Shown: positions 52,379 to 61,709 of the stretch, piece by piece
How positions within the stretch are numbered: the stretch's first letter is position 1
Layout of the letters: each line of letters starts with the position of its first letter
Source: Thalassospira tepidiphila MCCC 1A03514
Lineage (GTDB): Bacteria; Pseudomonadota; Alphaproteobacteria; Rhodospirillales; Thalassospiraceae
Length of the DNA: 64,000 nt
Direction: 5' to 3'
NCBI RefSeq assembly: GCF_001662875.1
Contig: NZ_JPVZ01000007.1
Span: 1 to 64,000 of the forward strand
Position numbers and translations under genes: made by a program
Notes under the pieces: model-generated
What the model was told of the DNA's origin: nothing
The model's input: only the letters and a program-made list of their open reading frames with translations
Databases searched by the model: none

Positions 52379-53485
52379 TCAGGGTTTCAAGAACTCAGCG
52401 CCGAAAGGAATCAAGTTCGAGAGTCTGGTGGTTCCACGTACGCCACCGCCACTATTGTTGTCGAACGTCTTTTCATCCCAGAGGCTCTTCGCTTTGTTGA
52501 TTATAAACTCTCGCTGTTCTTGCTCTGGCAGTGCCGATATAGCGTCCAGGTTTGATGCTGTTCCGTGCGCAATCACCTCATATACCGACATTAAGAACTT
52601 TCCTTTGAACTCATTGCCGTTCCAGCGCTTAAAGGAATTGGTTCCTAAGGAGCTGTTCAGGAGTGCGAATGTCTTCTCAAAGACCTCGGTCTCCCTCGCT
52701 CTGTCGAATGCTTTATCAGAAGCAATCTGGAAAATTGCGTTATCTAAGTATTCGTGGACATCGAGTTTTCCGTCGTATGGCGAGTGTCTAAATGCAATGA
52801 AGCGCAGGGCCAATTCAACACCGGCCTGATTGGCTATCGCAGTTTCAGTTTGAGCGGTCGTGACTTTGAAGTCGTTGTTATCCGAGCGTTGGATCAACCA
52901 GTCGTAAAACTCTCGGTTAACCATAACAGCTACGCAATTTCGGATTTCCTGTTCCGACAGAGGGGCGCCACCGGTATTCAAGCGTTGGAAGAGTTCAAAC
53001 TTCGCCTGAGCATCGCTTTCCTTTTTTAAAATTTCAACTCGAACTCTTGCCCTCTTTATTTCAAGTTGAAGTGCTTGGCCAATTCCGCTCTCAGGGTCTT
53101 CATTAGATGCATCCCAAGTTTTGCCATTTAAGCTTGGTAGGAAGTTGGTTGCGTTCAAATGAAGAGGTGGGATCGCTTCACCGTCATTCTTTCGGAGTAC
53201 GCCAGCAAACTGGAATACAGTTGACAAACGTTGGAGGCCGTCAATCAACTCCCACACACCGTTTTCATCTTGGAAAACAAAGATTGGTGGAACAGGGATT
53301 CCAAGTAATAAAGTCTCTATGAAGCGAGTTTTCCTTGTGTCATCCCAGCGAAACAACCTCTGGAACGCAGGGTCGATTATGAGTTCCTGATCCTTGTAAA
53401 GGTTGATTATCTCGCCAATTGACATCTCGTAGCCATCGGACACGATTTCAGTTCGCGCGGCTTTTACTTCTTCTTCTAAGGGCAA
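52379..53485 (-). CDS. DUF262 (ParB/GmrSD N-terminal-like) protein
   Basis: 368 residues. DUF262 motifs are all visible: IIDPAFQRLFRWDDTRKTRF (about 37-56), IPVPPIFVF, WELIDGLQRLSTV with the D-G-x-Q-R box (82-86), and FELFQRLNTGGAPLSEQEIR (163-182). In GmrSD this domain uses nucleotide and is linked to a DUF1524 HNH nuclease; no HNH motif is present here, so the nuclease role may fall to the HEPN partner. The start is TTG 53485 with GAGGAAG seven bases before it. Composition is less GC-rich than the flanks. It is first in a two-gene operon. Confidence 0.88.
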   Translation of the reverse strand: MPLEEEVKAARTEIVSDGYEMSIGEIINLYKDQELIIDPAFQRLFRWDDTRKTRFIETLLLGIPVPPIFVFQDENGVWELIDGLQRLSTVFQFAGVLRKNDGEAIPPLHLNATNFLPSLNGKTWDASNEDPESGIGQALQLEIKRARVRVEILKKESDAQAKFELFQRLNTGGAPLSEQEIRNCVAVMVNREFYDWLIQRSDNNDFKVTTAQTETAIANQAGVELALRFIAFRHSPYDGKLDVHEYLDNAIFQIASDKAFDRARETEVFEKTFALLNSSLGTNSFKRWNGNEFKGKFLMSVYEVIAHGTASNLDAISALPEQEQREFIINKAKSLWDEKTFDNNSGGGVRGTTRLSNLIPFGAEFLKP

Positions 53486-53673
53486 AGTGGCACTTCCTCG
53501 GGATGGGGTAAGGTAATTTGTTGCTTCAATTTTAAGTCGAAAATTGGGATGTTTTCAACGACTCAATGAGAGACATAGTGATATTTCATTTTTTTCTAAT
53601 GCCGAAATAGGCGCAGAGCGAAGAAACTAGAACCTTTTTGTCTGCTGAAGGCAGTCGCAGGTGCGGAAAACAA

Positions 53674-53700
53674 AAAACCGGCCCCAAGGGAGCCGGTTTT
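53674..53700 (-). terminator. Terminator of the DUF5610 gene
   Basis: AAAACCGGC (53674-53682) pairs with GCCGGTTTT (53692-53700), and the minus strand continues into Ts. The 243-base gap 53486-53728 also holds the promoter side of the DUF262-HEPN operon, which is AT-rich. Confidence 0.85.
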
Positions 53701-53728
53701 AATCTGTGCGAACGAGATGTTTGGGGCG

Positions 53729-54403
53729 TTAGCCGTTCGTGCCGTAGCGCGGCGCGTTGCGCTGGGCATTGCTGCCAGCTTCGGCGTAGGCTTGGCTGGC
53801 CTGTGCGGTCTGGGTGACCTGCGATTGCAGGACCTGTTCATCGCGTTCCGGCGTTGCGGCTTCGGCGGCTTCTTCTGACGCGCTGCTGTTAAACAGCTCG
53901 GTCAGGCGCTGCTCGATGCTTTGCAGGCCTTCATTGAGGCGTTCTTCGGTCTCGTTGATATTGCCGTTGATTTCGTCATTCAGCGCGCCCAACCCGTCGA
54001 GGATGGCGCGGGCATCTTCAAGACCGGCTTGAATGCCTTCACTGGCTTGATCGAAGATCTCGCGGGCTTCGGCCTCGGAACTTGCATTCGATGCAATCAG
54101 ATCGCCAACGCGGGCGAGAATGCGGTCAGCAACACCTTCGGGCGTGTAATCGTCGGGATTAACGCCCTGGATCGACAGGCCGGTCGATTGCAGGCTTTCA
54201 TTGATTGCGGCAACGATATTGTCCGCCGACAGCCGGTTTGCCGATTCAGAAGACAGCGACACAGACGTCGCAGCGGCAAAGGCGGACGTGCCATTATTGT
54301 TGCCAGCTTTTTCAGTATCGCCTTGGCCCGGCAAATAGGATTGTGCCGAACGCGTAGACGCGCCGGATTGTTGGGATGACAGACCACCAATGGTGATATC
54401 CAT
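53729..54403 (-). CDS. DUF5610-domain protein
   Basis: 224 residues. ATG 54403 (MDITIGGLSSQQSG) follows a very strong ribosome-binding site, AGGGAGG. The central part, PDDYTPEGVADRILARVGDL with EAEAREIFDQASEGIQAGLE and DARAILDGLG, matches the DUF5610 pattern I recall. The ends are Ser/Ala/Gln-rich and probably disordered. No signal peptide or membrane segment. The family's role is unknown; some members lie near flagellar genes, and flagellin is 5 kb away here. The frame continuing to 54712 is not supported. Confidence 0.8.
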   Translation of the reverse strand: MDITIGGLSSQQSGASTRSAQSYLPGQGDTEKAGNNNGTSAFAAATSVSLSSESANRLSADNIVAAINESLQSTGLSIQGVNPDDYTPEGVADRILARVGDLIASNASSEAEAREIFDQASEGIQAGLEDARAILDGLGALNDEINGNINETEERLNEGLQSIEQRLTELFNSSASEEAAEAATPERDEQVLQSQVTQTAQASQAYAEAGSNAQRNAPRYGTNG

Positions 54404-54821
54404 AATCGTCCTCCCTGGACGGAGAGCTTTGAGAGCTGTGCTGACAATCAGCACTTTTCCAAGCAAGCTCGCGCGACAGTTTCGCGCGCGAACAAAGACT
54501 TGGCAAATTTCACCTTTTAATATGGCATGGATGGCCGGGAAAATCCAGTGTTGTTGTATCAGGGCTGATGTGCAAGTTCGGGTTGATGGTGGGGCACGGG
54601 CGTATGCATTCCGCCCGGTTGGCGCGGGTGGTTGGTGGCAGGTGGCGAATGTTTGGCAAAATCGTCGGGTTTTCGCCAGAAATCTCGTTATCTGATGTTG
54701 CACGTCGATCAAAGCGCGCTTATGAACACAGCTTAAGAATATTTTGGAACCCGATCCGGGGGAGGCGCGCCATTTGGGCGGCGCCGGACGTCAGGGTCGG
54801 AGTTGGACAGGCAGGAGTTGA
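54404..54821. other. Gene-free divergent region between the DUF5610 gene and leuS
   Basis: About 420 bases. It holds the AGGGAGG site of the left gene and AGGAG (54813-54817) of leuS. Frames that cross it are extensions of neighbouring genes without support. No terminator or RNA gene recognised. Confidence 0.5.
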
Positions 54822-57800
54822 TTGAGCGTGGCGAACTATCAGGAAAGTGCGCGGGAATTTGAAAAGCGCTGGCAGGATTACTGGCGGGAAAATGATACCT
54901 ATCGCACGCCAAATCCCGGCGATGCCGATTTCGACGCAAGCAAAAAGAAAAGCGTCATCCTGGACATGTTCCCCTATCCAAGCGGGGTTGGCCTGCATAT
55001 CGGCCATCCGCTGGGCTATATCGCGACCGACGTCAAGGCGCGCTTTGAGCGCATGCGTGGCAAAAACGTTCTGCATTCCATGGGCTTTGATGCCTTTGGC
55101 CTGCCGGCAGAACAGTTCGCCATCCAGACCGGCCAGCATCCGCGCATCACGACCGAAGCCAATATCGAAAACATGCTGCGTCAGCTGCAGGTCATTGGCC
55201 TTGGTCATGACCCGCATCGCCGTTTCGCCACGACCGATGTCGATTATTATAAATGGACGCAGTGGATCTTCCTGCAGCTTTTCAACAGCTTCTATGATCC
55301 GACCGTCGAATGGAAAGGCCCGCAGGGGCAGGTGATCAATGGCCGCGCGCGCCCGATTGCCGAACTGCGCCCGTTGCTTGAGAGCGGCGAATGGCTGCTT
55401 GACGAAGATGGCGTGCCGCAGCCGAAATCGGTGATTGGCGAAGGCACCAAAGCCGAGGGCAAAGAGATTGATCGTGCGATTGATCGCGGGCGTCTGGCCT
55501 ATGTTGATGAAGTGCCGGTCAACTGGTGCCCGATGCTGGGTACGGTTCTGTCGAACGAGGAAGTCACCAACGAAGGCAAGTCCGAACGTGGGGATTACCC
55601 GGTGTATAAACGTCCGCTGAAACAGTGGATGTTGCGCATTACCGACTATGCCGATCGTCTGGTGGCCGACCTTGAAGGACTTGATTGGCCAAACGGCGTG
55701 GTCGAGATGCAGAAGGGCTGGATTGGCCGTTCTGTTGGTGCGCGGGTGAACTTCCCGGTCAAAACTGTCGATGGTGCGGATGAAAAAATCGCGGTCTATA
55801 CCACCCGCCCGGATACGATTTTTGGTGCGACCTATATGGTTCTAGCCCCTGAGCATCCGCTGGTTGATAAGCTGTGTGCAGCGGATAAAAAGGCCGATGT
55901 TGCGGCCTATCGTGCGCAGGCGTCCGAGCTTAAGGCTGTTTCGGCCAAGGATGATGCCGAGCGTGAAAAGACCGGTGTGTTTATTGGCGCGCATGCGACC
56001 AACCCGGTCACCGGCGAAGAAATCCCGGTCTGGATTGCCGACTATGTCCTGATGGGCTATGGCACCGGTGCGATCATGGCTGTGCCGGCTGGCGATCAGC
56101 GCGACTTTGAATTTGCCCATAAATTCGATCTGCCGATCAAGGCAACCACCAAGCCATCTGAGAGCTGGTTGAAGGACAACGCACCGGCAGATGCGGCGGA
56201 TGCTGATGCGGCAACTCTGCTTGCACGGTATGAGGCGGAGCCGGGCGCATTCAAACTTGCCCAGACCGAAGTTGGCGAGACGATCAATTCCGCCAATGAC
56301 GAGATTTCAATCAACGGTCTTTCGACCCCGGATGCCAAGGCCAAGATCATCGAATGGATGGAAGCCAAGGGCATTGGCCGTGGTCGCGTGCAGTACAAGC
56401 TGCGCGACTGGCTGTTTTCGCGTCAGCGTTATTGGGGGGAGCCGTTCCCGGTTCTGTTCGATCAGGAAACCGATCAGGTTCACGGCATTGCCGAGGCGGC
56501 GCTTCCGGTCGTCCTGCCGGAAATGACCGATTTCAAACCGAAATCAAACGAAGACCCGAATTCCGAGCCGGAACCGCCGCTTGCGCGCGCCAAGGACTGG
56601 ATGGAAGTTACCGGCATCGTCCTTTCTGATGGTTCGGTTCTGCCGGTGGATGCAGAAGTTGGCACCAAACACACCCATGAGGGCGCGGAATATGAAGTGC
56701 GCGCGTTCAAACGCGATGCCAACTCCATGCCGAACTGGGCGGGATCGTGCTGGTATTACCTGCGCTATTTCGATGCCAAGAATGATGCGAAATTTGCATC
56801 AGATGATGCGGCGGCCTATTGGGCAAACAGCACGGACAAGGATGGCAATGCCCTTCCGGGTGCGGTTGACCTTTATGTTGGCGGCGCGGAACATGCGGTG
56901 CTGCATCTTCTGTATTCGCGTTTCTGGCACAAGGTTCTGTTTGATCTTGGCTATGTCGCAACGCCCGAGCCGTTCCAGAAGCTGTTTAACCAGGGCATGA
57001 TTACGGCCGATGCCTATACCGATGCGCGCGGCGTTTATGTCGACATCCATGATGTTGAAATGCGCGATGTCGATGGCAAGAAGGTACCGTTCAACGCCAA
57101 AACCGACGAGCAGCTGATTACCGTTCCGGGCAAGATGGGCAAGCGTTACAAAAACGGTATCCCGCCTGAGGAAATCTGCGATCAGTACACCATCGATACG
57201 TTCAGAACGTATGAGATGTATATGGGGCCGCTTGATAGCTCCAAACCGTGGCAGTCGGATGCGATTGTCGGCATGATGCGCTTCCTGTCCAACGTCTGGA
57301 AAGTCACGACCCAGATGGAGCGGACAGATAGCGTCGATGGCAAGATCGAAACGCTTCTGCACAAGACGATTGCCAAGGTGACCGGCGATATTGCCGATCT
57401 GCGCCTCAATACCGCGATTGCGGCACTGATCGAGCTCACCAACGCGCTGACCAAGCAGAATGCGGTGCATGACGATCATGCCAAGGCCTTGGCATTGATG
57501 GTCGCCCCGTTTGCCCCGCATCTGGGCGAGGAACTGATGAGCCGGATGGCAGCCGATGAATTCGGTGCCAAGAAATCGGTGATCAAGTTCGACTGGCCCG
57601 AGTTCGATGCTGAAAAGGCCAAGGATGACGAGTTCGAAGTGCCGGTTCAGGTCAATGGCAAGAAGCGTGGCTCTGTCATGGTGGCAGCCGATGCCGATCA
57701 GGCAACGGTCGAAGCGCTTGCCAAGGCCGACGAAAACGTTGCCCGCCATCTGGACGGCAAGGAGATCGTTAAGGTGATCTACGTCGCCAAGCCGACGCCG

Positions 57801-57830
57801 AAACTGGTCAATATCGTGGTGAAGGGCTAA
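54822..57830 (+). CDS. leuS: Leucyl-tRNA synthetase, HIGHPLGY type
   Basis: Charges tRNA-Leu. The 1002-residue class I enzyme has HIGH at 59-62 in YPSGVGLHIGHPLGYIATDV and a KMSKS-loop variant K-M-G-K-R at 771-775. The editing domain includes ATYMVLAPEHPLVDKL and GYGTGAIMAVPAGDQRDFEF. The E. coli and usual alphaproteobacterial enzymes read HMGHVRNY; HIGHPLGY is, from memory, typical of Bacteroidetes, Actinobacteria and Chlamydia. It is longer than the usual 860 or so residues. The start is TTG 54822, or GTG 54828, with AGGAG before both. It is not followed by lptE-holA as leuS often is in alphaproteobacteria. Confidence 0.95.
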   Translation: MSVANYQESAREFEKRWQDYWRENDTYRTPNPGDADFDASKKKSVILDMFPYPSGVGLHIGHPLGYIATDVKARFERMRGKNVLHSMGFDAFGLPAEQFAIQTGQHPRITTEANIENMLRQLQVIGLGHDPHRRFATTDVDYYKWTQWIFLQLFNSFYDPTVEWKGPQGQVINGRARPIAELRPLLESGEWLLDEDGVPQPKSVIGEGTKAEGKEIDRAIDRGRLAYVDEVPVNWCPMLGTVLSNEEVTNEGKSERGDYPVYKRPLKQWMLRITDYADRLVADLEGLDWPNGVVEMQKGWIGRSVGARVNFPVKTVDGADEKIAVYTTRPDTIFGATYMVLAPEHPLVDKLCAADKKADVAAYRAQASELKAVSAKDDAEREKTGVFIGAHATNPVTGEEIPVWIADYVLMGYGTGAIMAVPAGDQRDFEFAHKFDLPIKATTKPSESWLKDNAPADAADADAATLLARYEAEPGAFKLAQTEVGETINSANDEISINGLSTPDAKAKIIEWMEAKGIGRGRVQYKLRDWLFSRQRYWGEPFPVLFDQETDQVHGIAEAALPVVLPEMTDFKPKSNEDPNSEPEPPLARAKDWMEVTGIVLSDGSVLPVDAEVGTKHTHEGAEYEVRAFKRDANSMPNWAGSCWYYLRYFDAKNDAKFASDDAAAYWANSTDKDGNALPGAVDLYVGGAEHAVLHLLYSRFWHKVLFDLGYVATPEPFQKLFNQGMITADAYTDARGVYVDIHDVEMRDVDGKKVPFNAKTDEQLITVPGKMGKRYKNGIPPEEICDQYTIDTFRTYEMYMGPLDSSKPWQSDAIVGMMRFLSNVWKVTTQMERTDSVDGKIETLLHKTIAKVTGDIADLRLNTAIAALIELTNALTKQNAVHDDHAKALALMVAPFAPHLGEELMSRMAADEFGAKKSVIKFDWPEFDAEKAKDDEFEVPVQVNGKKRGSVMVAADADQATVEALAKADENVARHLDGKEIVKVIYVAKPTPKLVNIVVKG

Positions 57831-57860
57831 GCCCAGACTGCGAGGATGGATTTTACGAGA

Positions 57861-57893
57861 AGGGCATGTTGCTTTGGCAGCGTGCCCTTTTTT
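57861..57893 (+). terminator. Terminator of leuS
   Basis: AGGGCA (57861-57866) pairs with TGCCCT (57883-57888), with further pairing inside, followed by a T run. Confidence 0.8.
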
Positions 57894-57902
57894 CGTCGCG
57901 GG

Positions 57903-58718
57903 TTAGCGGTCTGCAAAGATGGCCTTGGGGTCGCAATCGCTGATGATTGCGGAGGCCGGCAATTCGCGCTCAATGATCTTTTGATCTGGCAGCAGGCTTG
58001 CGCGGCCAAACAGTTTTGCCAGGCTCCCGTCGCACAGCATTTCATAGATCGCCTTGTTAAAGGCCTTGCGGTTCTCAATCCCGGCAAGATCGGCCTTGAA
58101 CAGGATCAGGACATTTTCGCTGGTGACCGGATCCTCGGAGACAGAGATGGTGTCTTCAAGGCCAAGCAGCTTTCGGACATGGTTGCCCGAAAAACGTTCG
58201 ATGATGGCGGCATCAAGGCGGTTGCTGGCAATCATGCGCAATAAAAACGCATCGTCGGGCACGCGCTCAAGGTTGAGTTCCTGACGATCGAGAATGTAGT
58301 CAGGGTAATGATAAGCGGCCAGCCCAACGCGCGTGCCATCAAGGTCTTCGAGCTTGGTGACATTGCCATGACCAAATTGATCAGTGCTGTAAAAGATCAG
58401 GTTTTCGCGGCGATAAAACGGGACAGAGGCCAGCGAGACCGGAATTTCAGAAAGCGACGGATATGCGCCTAGCGCATCATATTTACCGCTTATGAAGTCC
58501 TGCACCGCGCGCCGTACCGGCAGAATATCAATGACGACGTCAGTGTCCGACCGCCTTGCTATTTCCGCATACATATCGATGAAAACACCGTGATCCTTGC
58601 TTTCCGCCATCAGCGGAATATAGGGAAAAACCACCCGGATCGGTGACGATGATGGCGCGGCCAATACGTGTCCGGTGAACATTAGAAGGCAGCCAAAGGC
58701 GAGGAAGACAAAGCGCAT
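57903..58718 (-). CDS. Periplasmic family 3 solute-binding-like protein
   Basis: 271 residues with a signal peptide (LAFGCLLMFTGHVLAAPSSS). The two-lobe family 3 layout is visible from PIRVVFPYIPLMAESKDHGV through RRAVQDFISGKYDALGAYPS to the C-terminal Cys-containing tail. No permease or ATPase is adjacent, so it may be an orphan sensor-type protein. Start ATG 58718 is only weakly supported; a TTG lies just before. The general build resembles the orphan at 34225-35160. Confidence 0.78.
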   Translation of the reverse strand: MRFVFLAFGCLLMFTGHVLAAPSSSPIRVVFPYIPLMAESKDHGVFIDMYAEIARRSDTDVVIDILPVRRAVQDFISGKYDALGAYPSLSEIPVSLASVPFYRRENLIFYSTDQFGHGNVTKLEDLDGTRVGLAAYHYPDYILDRQELNLERVPDDAFLLRMIASNRLDAAIIERFSGNHVRKLLGLEDTISVSEDPVTSENVLILFKADLAGIENRKAFNKAIYEMLCDGSLAKLFGRASLLPDQKIIERELPASAIISDCDPKAIFADR

Positions 58719-58877
58719 CAAAATAAGGTCGCATGTTGCAGAGCATGAGAAGAAACTAGATCACGTTCCGGGAGACGGCACAAGGGCGCTCTCTATTGCC
58801 GCAAAGCGCTTAGCAATTGACGGGGCATGGTCGGCTGGCTACAAATCGGCGACCAGATTATTTGCAAGGTTTTACCA

Positions 58878-60167
58878 ATGAGCCACGGGCGCAAGATTTC
58901 AGTTATCGGGTTGGGCTATGTCGGATTGCCAGTGGCGGTTGCATTTGGCACATCGTGTGGTCGCACCGTCGCCTTTGATATCAATCAGGCGCGCATTGCC
59001 CAGCTTAAAGCGGGACATGACGCAACCGGCGAAGTCGATGACCATGAACTTGCCGCAGCCGATCTTTTGTTGACGGCTGAGGCCAAGGATCTTGCCGAGG
59101 CCGATTTCCATATCGTAACCGTGCCGACACCGATCGACAGTTCCAACCGTCCGGACCTGTCGCCGCTGCGCTCTGCTTCGAAAACCGTTGGCGCTATCCT
59201 TAAAAAGGGCGACATTGTTGTTTACGAAAGCACGGTTTATCCGGGGGCGACCGAAGAGGAATGTGTGCCGATCCTCGAAGAACTTTCGGGTCTGAAATCG
59301 GGCACAGACTTCACGGTCGGCTATTCTCCGGAACGTATTAACCCGGGTGATCGCGAACATCGCTTTACTACCATTACCAAGGTTGTTTCGGGTCAGGATC
59401 AGGCAACGCTTGATATCGTCGCCGCTGTTTATGGCAGTGTGGTGACCGCTGGTATTCACAAGGCCCCGACCATCAAGGCGGCCGAGGCGGCGAAAGTGAT
59501 TGAAAACACCCAGCGTGATTTGAACATCGCACTGATGAACGAGCTTTCACTGATCTTTGACCGCGCAGGCATTGATACCCGTGACGTGCTTGAAGCTGCA
59601 GGCACCAAATGGAATTTCCTGAAGTTCACCCCGGGTCTTGTCGGTGGTCATTGCATCGGTGTTGACCCCTATTACCTGACCCATAAGTCCGAAGAGCTAG
59701 GCTATTACCCGCAGGTGGTTCTGGCCGGTCGCCGGGTCAATGACGGCATGGGCGATGTGGTGGCCAACAAGGTCATCCGGGCATTACTGCGTGAAGGGGC
59801 AACCAAGAACCCGACTGTCACGGTACTTGGTCTGACCTTTAAGGAAGACGTTCCTGATATTCGTAATACGCGTGTGATTGATATCGTTCGGTCGCTCGAA
59901 GAGGCCGGTGTCACTGTGCAGGTCCATGACGTGCATGCGGATGAGGACGAAGTGGCACACGAATTTGATGGCTTGAAGCTTTGCTCGGATAATTGCTTGG
60001 AACCCGCCGATGCGGTGGTTCTGGCCGTGTCGCACAAGGAATATGTTGCCAAGGGCTGGCCGCTCGTCAGCAGCTTGCTTAAAGATGGCAAGGGCTTCGT
60101 GGCTGATGTACGTGCGGTTTTGCCGCGCGATGCGGTGCCGACCGGCATCGACCTTTGGCGTCTCTAG
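58878..60167 (+). CDS. tviB: Nucleotide sugar dehydrogenase, TviB/WbpO type
   Basis: Oxidises a UDP-sugar (probably UDP-GlcNAc or UDP-GalNAc) to the uronic acid with NAD+. The 429-residue protein has the dinucleotide fold KISVIGLGYVGLPVAVAF, the YSPERINPGD segment, KVIENTQRDLNIALMNELS, the catalytic Cys in PGLVGGHCIGVDPYYLTHKS and the C-terminal LGLTFKEDVPDIRNT domain. This combination is closest to the TviB/WbpO branch. ATG 58878 has AAGG eight bases before it. It probably supplies a sugar for the surface polysaccharide made by the cluster to its right, though that cluster is on the opposite strand. Confidence 0.9.
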   Translation: MSHGRKISVIGLGYVGLPVAVAFGTSCGRTVAFDINQARIAQLKAGHDATGEVDDHELAAADLLLTAEAKDLAEADFHIVTVPTPIDSSNRPDLSPLRSASKTVGAILKKGDIVVYESTVYPGATEEECVPILEELSGLKSGTDFTVGYSPERINPGDREHRFTTITKVVSGQDQATLDIVAAVYGSVVTAGIHKAPTIKAAEAAKVIENTQRDLNIALMNELSLIFDRAGIDTRDVLEAAGTKWNFLKFTPGLVGGHCIGVDPYYLTHKSEELGYYPQVVLAGRRVNDGMGDVVANKVIRALLREGATKNPTVTVLGLTFKEDVPDIRNTRVIDIVRSLEEAGVTVQVHDVHADEDEVAHEFDGLKLCSDNCLEPADAVVLAVSHKEYVAKGWPLVSSLLKDGKGFVADVRAVLPRDAVPTGIDLWRL

Positions 60168-60177
60168 GCTTCCGGTC

Positions 60178-60546
60178 CTATTTGTCCTGATACAGATCAA
60201 GCTCGCGTTGCAGTTTTTTCGTCAAACCCTTGGCGACGATGCGGTGCGAGCTTTTTAAATGGTCCATCAGGTCATCGTCGCTCAAGCCCGGCGTATCATA
60301 ATGCTGGATCCATTTCATGCCACGCGATGCCAGATAGGGCGCAGGACGCAGGCCGGGCATATCTTTCAAGACTTCATAGCCGATTTCGGATGTCTTGAAT
60401 GTGACACCCAATGTCTCTTTTGTGGCCCAGCCGCCAATGGCGAACACCTTGCCGCCGACCTTCCAGACATCCGCGCCACCCCACTGAACAACGTGGGTTG
60501 TCTGCGGCAGGGATTTGCAAAAGGCGTTGAATTCGTCCCGATCCAT
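60178..60546 (-). CDS. MmcQ/YjbR-family protein
   Basis: 122 residues. The CyaY-like YjbR fold marks are MDRDEFNAFCKSLPQTTHVV, WGGADVWKVGGKVFAI, RPAPYLASRGMKWIQHYD and HRIVAKGLTKKLQRELD. Biochemical role unproven; members bind DNA weakly. ATG 60546 is preferred (AGG upstream), with earlier in-frame ATGs at 60555 and 60564. It lies between the dehydrogenase and the glycosyltransferase operon. Confidence 0.87.
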   Translation of the reverse strand: MDRDEFNAFCKSLPQTTHVVQWGGADVWKVGGKVFAIGGWATKETLGVTFKTSEIGYEVLKDMPGLRPAPYLASRGMKWIQHYDTPGLSDDDLMDHLKSSHRIVAKGLTKKLQRELDLYQDK

Positions 60547-60608
60547 TCTGGCCATCCTGTTCATGCGTTTGCCGTTGGTGTTGATGGTACGCAATCACCC
60601 GCCGAACG

Positions 60609-61709
60609 TCAGTGATTTTCGATAATGCTGTGAACCCGTTGGCGCAGTTTTTCGGCAAACCTGTCTTGACGGAAGTTCTGTCGGCACATCTGATAGGCAG
60701 CATCGCGCATAGCAGTTGTTATGTCGGGAGAATTGATTGCTGAGATGATCGATTTTGCCAATTGTTCCGGGGCTTTTGGCGGGCACAGTCGCCCGGTTTC
60801 GCCGTCCCGGACAAACTCGGGCAGGGTTGCGATGTTACTTGTGATTACCGGCACATTGGCCGCCATGGCTTCGAGTACAACAAGCGGTTGGGCTTCGTTG
60901 GGGTAGTGGCTGGGAAAGATGAAGAGGTCGGAGTTGTCAAAGGCATCCTGCCGTTCAGGGTCGGAAACTGGTCCCAGATATGTCGCTGCCGTATGCATGT
61001 GATATTTTTCAATTAATGTGGCGAGTTCGACTTTGCTGATGTCGCCTTCGGCCCCGGCAATTGCCAAATGGCAAGCGATACCTTGCGCGCGCAGGATCTC
61101 ACAGGCGGCAAGCAGGGTTTCGATGCCTTTGGCCTGAAACAGGTTGGACAACCATAAAAGCCGGATCGGATCATGGGGCACCCATTGTTTGGTGGCTGGA
61201 CCGACGAAGGCACTATCATCCAGGCAGTTGGCGATGATGGCAGACTTGCAATCAAGGCCTTCGATTTCAGCGCGCAAGCTCTCGCCGAGCAGGATGACGG
61301 TTTGCCCTTTAAAAACCGTCTTCTGAAGCAAGTCAGACCACTTGGATCTTCGCATTTCGGGAAGACCGCGACCATGCAGGTGCAGGATTGAAGGCACATG
61401 AAAAAGCTTGGCCAAAAGCACATACAGGCAATCGCGGTAATAGGCGAAACCATTTGGCGCAAAGCAGATATATAGCGCCTTGGTGCGCGGAAATGCCCGG
61501 ATCAGACGCAGCAACAAGCAAACCGCCAACCCGATCTTGCGCAGCGAAAATTGATTTACCTCCGATAATGTCCGGGCAAAGCGCATTTCAATGACATGCA
61601 AATCGAATTCTTTCGCCAAAGCCGTAATGGCAAACTGGTTCATTTGGGCCGCCCCGTGCATGGGCGGTGGCAACTGAACCATGGCAATGATTTTCGGGCG
61701 GTTGATCAT
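60609..61709 (-). CDS. Glycosyltransferase family 4 (GT-B fold)
   Basis: 366 residues. The N-terminal domain opens KIIAMVQLPPPMHGAAQMNQ. The C-terminal GT1/GT4 domain has RLLWLSNLFQAKGIETLLAA, DLFIFPSHYPNEAQPLVVLE and the E-x7-E catalytic region with VPVITSN and GRLCPPKAPEQLA. Retaining transfer of a sugar onto a lipid-linked or growing glycan is expected. ATG 61709 has GGGA upstream and overlaps the previous gene by four bases, so it is the third gene of a coupled operon. Confidence 0.9.
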   Translation of the reverse strand: MINRPKIIAMVQLPPPMHGAAQMNQFAITALAKEFDLHVIEMRFARTLSEVNQFSLRKIGLAVCLLLRLIRAFPRTKALYICFAPNGFAYYRDCLYVLLAKLFHVPSILHLHGRGLPEMRRSKWSDLLQKTVFKGQTVILLGESLRAEIEGLDCKSAIIANCLDDSAFVGPATKQWVPHDPIRLLWLSNLFQAKGIETLLAACEILRAQGIACHLAIAGAEGDISKVELATLIEKYHMHTAATYLGPVSDPERQDAFDNSDLFIFPSHYPNEAQPLVVLEAMAANVPVITSNIATLPEFVRDGETGRLCPPKAPEQLAKSIISAINSPDITTAMRDAAYQMCRQNFRQDRFAEKLRQRVHSIIENH

